From Bacteroidales bacterium UBA5206 (GTDB taxonomy: Bacteria; Bacteroidota; Bacteroidia; Bacteroidales; Tenuifilaceae): 15,173 bases of DNA. The position numbers were made by a program, and so were the translations under genes. Shown here piece by piece: positions 6,033 through 12,225 of the stretch. How positions within the stretch are numbered: the stretch's first letter is position 1; each line of letters opens with the position of its first letter. The stretch lies in assembly GCA_002412705.1 (NCBI GenBank), contig DHVO01000029.1:1-15173 (forward strand). Reading direction: 5' to 3'. The notes beneath the pieces were generated by a model, which was given only the letters and a program-made list of their open reading frames with translations, was not told the DNA's origin and ran no database searches.

Positions 6033-7445
6033 ATGCAACTAAAGGCCGCACTTGCCGAGATATACGGACTCCGCTACATGATTGATAGGCTCGATATTAA
6101 ATCGGGTCTGGCGCATCGTGTTCTGCTGGCCTCGCCTTTTATTGTGAGCCAAAAGGAGCTGCAGCATCAGCTGGAGCTGGTTAGCAATACCCAAAAATCG
6201 CTTTGCGATGACTCTACCAAACCACTTTTAGGTAAGGTAACCATAAAGTTGGCGCAGGTTAGGGATATTGGCGGCACTGCAAAGAGCATTCAAAAAGGGG
6301 TAACCCTTAACGATGTTGAGCTGTTTGAGGTTAAGAGCTTTGCCCTAATTGCACAGGAGGTTAAGGAGCTGCTCAAAACCATTCCCTTTTTGGGCGAGCA
6401 GCTACCCAGTCTTTTAGCCGTGGTGGAGCTGCTAGACCCAGAGGGAACAAGAATTCCATCGTTTTACATAAGTAGCCATTTTGATGCAAACCTAGCACCG
6501 TTGCGCAAGCAGCTTGCAGGGCTTGAGCTGATGCTTGAGGGTAGCACCGATGAGCAGCTACAGCGCCAGTCCGATGAGGTGCGCAGCAAAATAGAGGCAA
6601 TTGAGGATGGTGTACGCCAGAGGGTATCTACCTTGCTGGCCTCCCATGCCAATGATTTGGCCAGGGCGATATTGGCCATTGCCAGTATCGATATACTCAT
6701 AGCTAAAGCAAAGCAAGCCATTGCTGATAGCTTGGTGATGCCCGTAATTGGCGGTGAAACCACATCGTACCAAGGGCTTTTTTACCCTCAGCTAAAGGAG
6801 GTGCTGGAGCAGCAAAATAAGCGCTATCAGCCTATTGATGTTGAGGTAAATAGGGGCTCGTGCCTAATTACAGGGGCTAATATGGCTGGTAAAACGGTGC
6901 TGCTAAAAACCTTGGCGCTAAGCCAGGCAATGTGCCAGTACGGTTTCTTTGTGCCAGCCCAAAGTGCACACGTTGCGCTGGTGGACCATATCCTGTTTAG
7001 CATTGCCGATGAGCAGTCGGAGCTATCGGGGTTATCATCCTATGGTGCCGAGATGCTAAAGGTGAACCACATTGTGCAGATGGCCAAAAAGCAGCATAAG
7101 CTGCTGGTGCTAATTGATGAGCTGGCTCGCACAACCAACCCAACGGAGGGCAGGGCAATAGTTAATGCCGTGGCTAACTTTTTGAATGGGTGCAACGTAA
7201 GAGCCATTATAACAACCCATTATAGCGGCTTGGGCGCAGCGTGCCGCAAGCTAAGGGTTAAGGGCTTTATTGATAGTAGCGGCGATACCCAAATCACCAT
7301 ACGGAACATTGGCGACTATATCGATTACTCACTTGTTGAGGACGATGGAACCAGCGTTCCGCACGAGGCGCTTAGAATAGCCCAAATTCTGGGTGTTGAT
7401 GCCGATATCCTTACCGAAGCGGCTAAGCAGCTGGGTGCAAACTAG
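6033..7445 (+). CDS. kamC: Lysine 5,6-aminomutase reactivase ATPase KamC (MutS-like)
   Basis: The 470-residue protein has only the MutS core and ATPase parts. A helical middle region, about 150-235, probably forms lever-type coiled coils. The ATPase follows with Walker A GANMAGKT at 281-288, a signature-like segment LSGLSSYGAEM near 331-341, Walker B LLVLIDELA at 357-365 and an H-loop ITTHYSG near 393-399. The N-terminal mismatch-recognition domain of DNA-repair MutS is absent and the protein is about half its length, so a mismatch-repair role is unlikely. Its place between kamB and kamD matches KamC of other lysine fermenters, considered the ATPase that reactivates the B12-dependent mutase. 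The start is ATG 6033, one base after the kamB stop. Assignment to the MutS-like ATPase superfamily is certain; the reactivase role follows from family naming and context. Confidence 0.82.
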   Translation: MQLKAALAEIYGLRYMIDRLDIKSGLAHRVLLASPFIVSQKELQHQLELVSNTQKSLCDDSTKPLLGKVTIKLAQVRDIGGTAKSIQKGVTLNDVELFEVKSFALIAQEVKELLKTIPFLGEQLPSLLAVVELLDPEGTRIPSFYISSHFDANLAPLRKQLAGLELMLEGSTDEQLQRQSDEVRSKIEAIEDGVRQRVSTLLASHANDLARAILAIASIDILIAKAKQAIADSLVMPVIGGETTSYQGLFYPQLKEVLEQQNKRYQPIDVEVNRGSCLITGANMAGKTVLLKTLALSQAMCQYGFFVPAQSAHVALVDHILFSIADEQSELSGLSSYGAEMLKVNHIVQMAKKQHKLLVLIDELARTTNPTEGRAIVNAVANFLNGCNVRAIITTHYSGLGAACRKLRVKGFIDSSGDTQITIRNIGDYIDYSLVEDDGTSVPHEALRIAQILGVDADILTEAAKQLGAN

Positions 7446-7503
7446 AAGCATTAAGAAAGAACTAAATAAGTACCAAAACACCAAATAAACGTTTAATACA
7501 GCT

Positions 7504-9060
7504 ATGCAGAAGAGCAAGTTAGGTCTCGATTTTGAGAAGGTTGGCTATGCTAAGAACATCGCCAAAAAGATTGCCGATGATGTTCAGAGTTTTGTAGAGA
7601 ACTACACAACGGTTGCAGTGGAGCGTACCCTCTGCCGCTTGTTAGGAATTGATGGAATCGATGCCAATGCAGTTCCTTTACCAAACGTACTTGTCGATTC
7701 TCTTAAGGAGAAGGGCGTACTTGGGCAAGGGGTAATTTTCTACATAGGAAATGCCATTGTTGAAACGGGCCTAAACCCACAGCAAATTGCTGAGCAGGTT
7801 TCCGATGGTAAGCTTGATTTGGCTGCGCTACCAATTCATCCAAAGGAGAAGATTGATGCGGCCATTATGCCAATTGTACACGCTAGTCTCGATAGAATTA
7901 AGTCTCGCAGGTCTCGTCGCGAGCACTACCTTAACACCATTGGCGAGGGTGCTAAGCCTTACCTATACGTAATTGTTGCTACGGGTAACATTTACGAGGA
8001 TGTGGTGCAGGCGCAAGCCGCAGCCCGTCAGGGTGCCGATATCATTGCCGTTATCCGTACCACAGGTCAAAGCTTGCTAGACTATGTTCCTTACGGTGCA
8101 ACTACCGAGGGATTTGGTGGTACCTACGCTACTCAGGAGAACTTCCGCATTATGCGTAAGGCGCTTGATGAGGTAGGCGAGGAGGTTGGCCGCTACATCC
8201 GCCTTTGCAACTACTGCTCAGGACTATGTATGCCCGAGATTGCCGTTATGGGCGCATTCGAAGGGCTTGACGTTATGCTAAACGACGCGCTATACGGTAT
8301 CCTTTTCCGCGATATCAACATGCAGCGTACGATGGTTGACCAGTACTTCTCTCGTATCATCAACGGTTATGCTGGCGTTATTATCAACACTGGCGAGGAT
8401 AACTACCTAACCACCGCCGATGCGTTTGATGAGGCTCACACCGTACTTGCATCGGACCTAATCAATGAGCAGCTTGCATTTATTGCAGGTATCCCTGCAG
8501 AGCAAATGGGACTTGGCCACGCATTCGAAATGGACCCAGAGCTGGAGAACGGCTTCCTTTACGAGCTGGCTCAAGCACAAATGACTCGCGAGATTTTCCC
8601 CGATGCTCCGCTTAAGTACATGCCTCCTACAAAGTTCATGACCGGTAACGTTTTCCGTGGACACATTCAGGATGCGCTATTTAACCAAATTGCTATTTGG
8701 ACTGGTCAAGGACTTCAGCTTTTGGGTATGATGACCGAGGCTATTCACACACCATTCATGTCCGATCGTTACCTTGCCATTGAGAACGCTAAGTACATCT
8801 TCAAAAACATGAAGAGCATTGGCGATGAGGTTGAGTACAAGGAGAATGGAATTATTCGCAACCGTGCACAGGAGGTTCTGAACAACGCTGTTGAGCTGCT
8901 TGAGGTACTTCAGAACGATGGACTTTTCAATGCACTTGAGCAGGGTAAATTTGCAGCCGTTAAGCGTCCTAAAACAGGGGGTAAAGGGCTTGCTGGCGTG
9001 GTTGAGCGTGGTGCTAACTACAGCAACCCATTTGTTGAGCTAATGAAGAATCGTAAGTAA
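7504..9060 (+). CDS. kamD: Lysine 5,6-aminomutase alpha subunit
   Basis: This 518-residue protein is the large catalytic subunit of the B12- and PLP-dependent aminomutase (EC 5.4.3.3), which moves the terminal amino group of beta-lysine to give 3,5-diaminohexanoate. The length is usual for the family. Characteristic segments are YTTVAVERTLCRLLGIDGID near 34-53, GVIFYIGNAIVETG near 76-89, VIRTTGQSLLDYVPYGATTE at 183-202 with Arg185, Ser190 and Tyr194 in the expected PLP region, and KYMPPTKFMTGN in the C-terminal half. The fold is a TIM barrel over the cobalamin held by KamE. ATG 7504 begins the conserved SKLGLDF N-terminus. The 58-base gap after kamC has no visible terminator, and kamE follows after 23 bases. 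AAG, GAG, AAC and CGT codons are strongly preferred, suggesting high expression. Confidence 0.96.
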   Translation: MQKSKLGLDFEKVGYAKNIAKKIADDVQSFVENYTTVAVERTLCRLLGIDGIDANAVPLPNVLVDSLKEKGVLGQGVIFYIGNAIVETGLNPQQIAEQVSDGKLDLAALPIHPKEKIDAAIMPIVHASLDRIKSRRSRREHYLNTIGEGAKPYLYVIVATGNIYEDVVQAQAAARQGADIIAVIRTTGQSLLDYVPYGATTEGFGGTYATQENFRIMRKALDEVGEEVGRYIRLCNYCSGLCMPEIAVMGAFEGLDVMLNDALYGILFRDINMQRTMVDQYFSRIINGYAGVIINTGEDNYLTTADAFDEAHTVLASDLINEQLAFIAGIPAEQMGLGHAFEMDPELENGFLYELAQAQMTREIFPDAPLKYMPPTKFMTGNVFRGHIQDALFNQIAIWTGQGLQLLGMMTEAIHTPFMSDRYLAIENAKYIFKNMKSIGDEVEYKENGIIRNRAQEVLNNAVELLEVLQNDGLFNALEQGKFAAVKRPKTGGKGLAGVVERGANYSNPFVELMKNRK

Positions 9061-9083
9061 AACGCATTAAAGAGACACACAAT

Positions 9084-9872
9084 ATGAGCGGAGGATTATA
9101 CTCTATGGAGGCTCGCGATTTTGATACAACGCTTGACCTCAAAAAGATAAAGCCTTACGGCGACACCATGAACGACGGTAAAACTCAGGTTAGCTTTACC
9201 CTTCCTGTACCCTGCGGAAACGAGGCCATTGAGGCCGCAAAGCAGCTTATGAAGAAGATGGGCTTTGAGAATCCACAGGTGGTTTTCTACAAGGAGCTTA
9301 CCGAAGGGTTTACCTTCTTTAACTGCTATGGTAGCAGCGTACACTCTGTTGACTTTACCTCTATTCACGTACCAAAGGTTGAGGCTACCACTTGGGATAT
9401 GCACCAAACCGATGAGTACGTTAAGGAGAACATTGGACGTAAGCTAGTAGTTGTTGGCGCAAGTACCGGTACCGATGCCCACACAGTAGGTATCGATGCC
9501 ATTATGAACATGAAGGGTTACGCTGGTCACTACGGTTTGGAGCGCTACGAAGGGTTCGAGGCATACAACCTAGGTAGCCAGGTACCAAATGATGAGTTCA
9601 TTGCCAAGGCAATTGAGCTAAAGGCCGATGCGCTATTGGTATCGCAAACCGTTACCCAAAAGGACGTGCACATCCAGAACCTTGTTGAGCTTATTGAGAT
9701 GCTTGAGGCCGAAGGTTTACGCAACAAGCTAATTGTTTGCTGCGGTGGCCCACGTATTTCGCACGAGCTAGCCAAAGAGCTTGGTTACGATGCTGGTTTT
9801 GGAATGAACACCTATGCCGACGATGTAGCCTCATTCATAGCACAGGAGTTTGTGCGTAGAAGCAAGAAGTAG
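9084..9872 (+). CDS. kamE: Lysine 5,6-aminomutase beta subunit (B12-binding)
   Basis: This 262-residue protein is the cobalamin-binding partner of KamD. The base-off B12 motif DxHxxG appears as D131-A-H133-T-V-G136, making His133 the expected lower ligand to cobalt. Lys144 in MNMKGYAGHY sits where the known enzyme holds its PLP internal aldimine. Later B12-fold loops are seen in LLVSQTVTQKD at 185-194 and VCCGGPRIS at 218-226. Residues 1-110 form the N-terminal dimerisation region. Presence of both His133 and Lys144 at the known positions supports an active enzyme. It is the last gene of the cluster, 23 bases after kamD, and a strong terminator follows 25 bases after its stop. The start is ATG 9084 (MSGGLYSMEARDF). 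Confidence 0.96.
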   Translation: MSGGLYSMEARDFDTTLDLKKIKPYGDTMNDGKTQVSFTLPVPCGNEAIEAAKQLMKKMGFENPQVVFYKELTEGFTFFNCYGSSVHSVDFTSIHVPKVEATTWDMHQTDEYVKENIGRKLVVVGASTGTDAHTVGIDAIMNMKGYAGHYGLERYEGFEAYNLGSQVPNDEFIAKAIELKADALLVSQTVTQKDVHIQNLVELIEMLEAEGLRNKLIVCCGGPRISHELAKELGYDAGFGMNTYADDVASFIAQEFVRRSKK

Positions 9873-9897
9873 TACTATTTCTGAGCAGAATATTGGA

Positions 9898-9938
9898 AAC
9901 CCAGATAGAGCTTTTGACTCTGTCTGGGTTTTGCTTTT
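9898..9938 (+). terminator. Intrinsic terminator of the lysine cluster
   Basis: AACCCAGATAGAG (9898-9910) pairs with CTCTGTCTGGGTT (9918-9930), thirteen pairs with one G-U, around the loop CTTTTGA. TTGCTTTT follows. It lies 25 bases after the kamE stop and closes the transcript. Confidence 0.9.
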
Positions 9939-9943
9939 ATGAG
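9933..9943 (+). repeat. 11-base direct repeat, left copy (partner 11451-11461)
   Basis: GCTTTTATGAG directly follows the kamE terminator stem and occurs again at 11451-11461 behind the terminator of the next gene. The two copies bracket about 1.5 kb containing the DUF4143 ATPase gene. They may be the tails of related terminators or the scar of an insertion or duplication. Confidence 0.6.
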
Positions 9944-10058
9944 TTTGTTAAGTACAGGCAATAGTTTGATATTTTGATATATAGCTATTGTTGTTTAGTT
10001 TCTAATCTTGGCTAAGGGAGAGACAACTTTCTAAAAATCCCATCCCATCCCCTGTAAG

Positions 10059-10080
10059 TATTTGTGGTTATAACCATAAA
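10059..10080 (+). repeat. Palindromic upstream repeat, copy 1
   Basis: The core TTTGTGGTTATAACCATAAA is an almost perfect palindrome. With its flanks (10055-10086) it reads as a 32-base dyad, AAGTATTTGTGGTTAT facing ATAACCATAAACACTT, with two mismatches. The same 22-base unit returns exactly 42 bases downstream. It looks like a binding site for a dimeric regulator of the ATPase gene that follows. Confidence 0.7.
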
Positions 10081-10098
10081 CACTTGCAAGTTTTTAAT

Positions 10099-10106
10099 TA
10101 TATTTG
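10099..10106 (+). promoter_or_regulatory. Candidate -7 element of the DUF4143 ATPase gene
   Basis: TATATTTG is a full match to TAnnTTTG. It lies 18 bases before the start codon and overlaps repeat copy 2. Transcription would begin around 10113, giving a very short leader. No clear TTTG -33 element is present at normal spacing, so the call is tentative. Confidence 0.4.
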
Positions 10107-10122
10107 TGGTTATAGCCATAAA
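10101..10122 (+). repeat. Palindromic upstream repeat, copy 2
   Basis: This is the second copy of the 22-base unit, differing from copy 1 at one base (TATAGCC for TATAACC). It begins 42 bases after copy 1, overlaps the candidate -7 element at 10099-10106, and ends two bases before the ATG at 10125. A protein bound here would block transcription start or translation. Confidence 0.7.
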
Positions 10123-10124
10123 TT

Positions 10125-11339
10125 ATGATTTCGAGACCATTATATATTGAGGAAATAAAAAACTTTATCAATAAACCTCAGATAAAGATTATAACTGGAA
10201 TTAGGCGTTCTGGAAAGTCCACCGTATTGAGCCTACTTAAACAAGAGTTGCTGAATATGGGAATAGAACAGCATCGAATAATTCAAATGAATTTTGAGAG
10301 TTTTTCTTATTCTGAACTATTGGATGCTCGTAGTTTTTATGTGCATATTAAAGAAAAGATACAGCAATCCCAAAGGTATTATTTGCTGTTAGATGAAATT
10401 CAGGAAGTTGAGAATTGGGAAAAGGCAGTTAACTCAATTCTAGTTGATTTTGATGTGGATATTTATCTCACCGGCTCTAACTCTCATCTTCTTTCTTCCG
10501 AATTGGCAACTTTTTTGGCTGGACGCTATGTGGAAATTCCTATCTATACAATTTCTTATAAAGAATTTTTAGATTTTAGGCAGCATTACTTTTCTAATGC
10601 AGATAAACTGAACAATCCATTTGTTCATTACCTAAGAATGGGCGGTTTCCCTGTTATTCATACGCTTAATTACGATACAGAGACCGCCTATAAAGTGGTT
10701 CGAGATATATACTCCTCTGTTATTTTGCGGGATACTGTGCAACGGTATAAAATTCGAGATGTGGAGCTACTGGAACGTGTGGTTAAATATGCCTTTGATA
10801 ATATTGGTAACACGTTTTCGGGTAAAAATGTGGCAGACTATTTTAAAAGTCAGCAGCGTAAAGTGGATATAAATACTATTTATAACTATCTCAAAGCGCT
10901 AGAGGGTGCCTTTATTCTTTATCGTGTTCCCAGATATGATATTAAGGGAAAAGAGCTACTTAAAACGCAAGAAAAATTTTACCTAAGCGATATATCTCTT
11001 CTGTATGCCACAATGGGTTATAGAGATAGAATGATTTCGGGAATATTGGAAAACATTGTGTTTTTAGAATTAAAAAGACGAGGGTATCAGGTATATGTTG
11101 GAAAATTAGATAGTAGAGAAATTGATTTTATTGCCGAAAAGCAAGGAGAAAAAATTTATTTGCAGGTAGTTTATAAAATGGAAAGTAGCCAAACAGCAGA
11201 ACGTGAATTCTTACCATTATTGAGTATTGACGACCAGTACCCTAAATATGTGATAAGTATGGATGATTTCTGGAAAGATTCCATGGATGGGGTAAAACAT
11301 ATGTATATCAGTGACTTTCTGCTTAGCGAAGGATTCTAA
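10125..11339 (+). CDS. AAA-family ATPase with C-terminal DUF4143 domain
   Basis: This 404-residue protein has an AAA_14-type ATPase at its N-terminus: Walker A GIRRSGKST at 25-33, Walker B YYLLLDEIQ at 85-93, a sensor-like YLTGSNSHLL at 114-123 and AGRY at 132-135. The C-terminal half, about 200-400, is DUF4143-like, with a winged-helix-like region (KNVADYFKSQQRKVDINTIY, near 234-253). It ends in a PD-(D/E)xK-like pattern: Glu309/Glu315, REIDFIAEKQ with Asp334, then LQV at 346-348, where the usual lysine position is not obvious, so nuclease activity is doubtful. This group is common in Bacteroidota and archaea and is often variable between strains; its function is unknown. The gene is more AT-rich than the lysine cluster and mfd, suggesting acquisition by transfer. 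It is a single gene with its own repeats upstream and its own terminator. Confidence 0.88.
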   Translation: MISRPLYIEEIKNFINKPQIKIITGIRRSGKSTVLSLLKQELLNMGIEQHRIIQMNFESFSYSELLDARSFYVHIKEKIQQSQRYYLLLDEIQEVENWEKAVNSILVDFDVDIYLTGSNSHLLSSELATFLAGRYVEIPIYTISYKEFLDFRQHYFSNADKLNNPFVHYLRMGGFPVIHTLNYDTETAYKVVRDIYSSVILRDTVQRYKIRDVELLERVVKYAFDNIGNTFSGKNVADYFKSQQRKVDINTIYNYLKALEGAFILYRVPRYDIKGKELLKTQEKFYLSDISLLYATMGYRDRMISGILENIVFLELKRRGYQVYVGKLDSREIDFIAEKQGEKIYLQVVYKMESSQTAEREFLPLLSIDDQYPKYVISMDDFWKDSMDGVKHMYISDFLLSEGF

Positions 11340-11413
11340 TTGTTACTTGTTTTCGTTTATTTATTAACGTGAAACGATTTATAACTAATACCGTTAGTTG
11401 GTTATAGGATAAA

Positions 11414-11457
11414 AACCCCCTTACAGAGTTTTAAACTCTGTAAGGGGGTTGCTTTTA
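11414..11457 (+). terminator. Intrinsic terminator after the DUF4143 ATPase gene
   Basis: AACCCCCTTACAGAG (11414-11428) and CTCTGTAAGGGGGTT (11436-11450) form a perfect 15-base stem, extendable inward by T-A pairs across TTTTAAA. GCTTTTA follows. It lies 75 bases after the stop codon. The outer AACCC and GGGTT, the inner AGAG and CTCTGT, and the tail GCTTTTATGAG are shared with the kamE terminator. Confidence 0.92.
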
Positions 11458-11461
11458 TGAG
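11451..11461 (+). repeat. 11-base direct repeat, right copy (partner 9933-9943)
   Basis: GCTTTTATGAG is identical to 9933-9943 and lies at the same place relative to a terminator stem. GAGTTT occurs just after both copies, with slightly different spacing, so the likeness extends somewhat further. Confidence 0.6.
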
Positions 11462-11624
11462 GAGTTTATTTACGAAGAGAAAATCTCAAAATCAGATTCC
11501 GTTGAGTAATCTTTTGGCTATAGACAGCTAAATAGAAATTACTTTTCTTTTGTTTTTATGAATCACTCTATATAATTTCACTTTTGTAATGTAAAATATT
11601 ATACAATTTAAAATTTAATAACTT

Positions 11625-11975
11625 ATGGAATTTATAGAGAATAGCAGTGAATATGCTTGTGACATTGAGTTATTCAAAGAGTATTGGGGAAATTTGGGAA
11701 GCATTCCTTTTCTTGAATATATTGATGCTTTAAGTGAGATTAAGGAAGCGATTGAATCTAAAAAATTAAATTTTAGAAGAAGATATTCAATTGATAATTA
11801 TTGGGAAGAAGCAAAAGATATCATCTTTTATGAGGATGTAAAGTTTACCCTGTCATGCTTGAATAAGTTAAAAAATGGGGAGAGAATCACTTTTGTTCAA
11901 TGCCCTGATTTTCCTAATATGGTTGTAAGAGAAAAGTTATTGGTTGAATTTATACGTAAAAGTATTCATTTTTAA
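11625..11975 (+). CDS. Unrecognised small acidic protein (hypothetical)
   Basis: This 116-residue protein is predicted soluble, with no signal peptide or membrane segment. I do not recognise its family. It looks largely helical in the first two thirds, with acidic and aromatic residues (ELFKEYWGNLGSIPFLEYID; SIDNYWEEAKDIIFYED). A short strand-turn region, ERITFVQCPDFPNMV, precedes a last amphipathic helix. Size and composition resemble small orphan or immunity-type proteins next to mobile loci, but no partner toxin is present, so that is only a guess. The gene is clearly AT-rich compared with the lysine cluster and mfd. The start is ATG 11625, the first in frame. It lies between the ATPase terminator and mfd with 250 bases of non-coding DNA behind it. 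The ORF could be chance in AT-rich DNA, but its length and protein-like composition favour a real gene. Confidence 0.55.
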   Translation: MEFIENSSEYACDIELFKEYWGNLGSIPFLEYIDALSEIKEAIESKKLNFRRRYSIDNYWEEAKDIIFYEDVKFTLSCLNKLKNGERITFVQCPDFPNMVVREKLLVEFIRKSIHF

Positions 11976-12196
11976 CAATATTGTATGATAGATTGAACAA
12001 CAGAAGATTAGTATAACCATATTTATTCGGAAGTGGACTTACTTACTGATTTTTCTTGCTAGTCAAATGGATTACCATTAGAAGTTTATTCAATCATTCT
12101 TCTTACCCTTTCGCATTTTTAACATTACCACCCCATTACCCCAAAATCCTTAACACTTGTTAGCGAAACCTATAGCTACTTTTTGGCAAGAACTTT

Positions 12197-12204
12197 TACC
12201 TTTG
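12197..12204 (+). promoter_or_regulatory. Candidate -7 element of mfd
   Basis: TACCTTTG matches TAnnTTTG and lies 22 bases before the mfd ATG, predicting a start near 12211. The nearest TTTG upstream (12182-12185) is too close to serve as a normal -33 element, so support is moderate. Confidence 0.4.
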
Positions 12205-12225
12205 CTAGTCTTCAACAATTAAGGA

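Noticed and set aside
6033..7445. Calling the MutS-like gene a DNA mismatch repair MutS or MutS2
   Set aside because: The N-terminal mismatch-binding domain is absent, no C-terminal Smr nuclease is present, and the gene is one base from kamB and just before kamD.
9959..9990. CAATAG/CTATTG hairpin and TTTGATAT tandem repeat (9965-9980) behind the kamE terminator
   Set aside because: The stem has six AT-rich pairs with a 20-base loop, and the tandem is two 8-base units. Both are expected by chance in AT-rich DNA.
10059..10122. Start of a CRISPR array
   Set aside because: There are only two palindromic units with a 20-base spacer and no cas genes, and the second unit runs up to a start codon. 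An operator pair explains it better.
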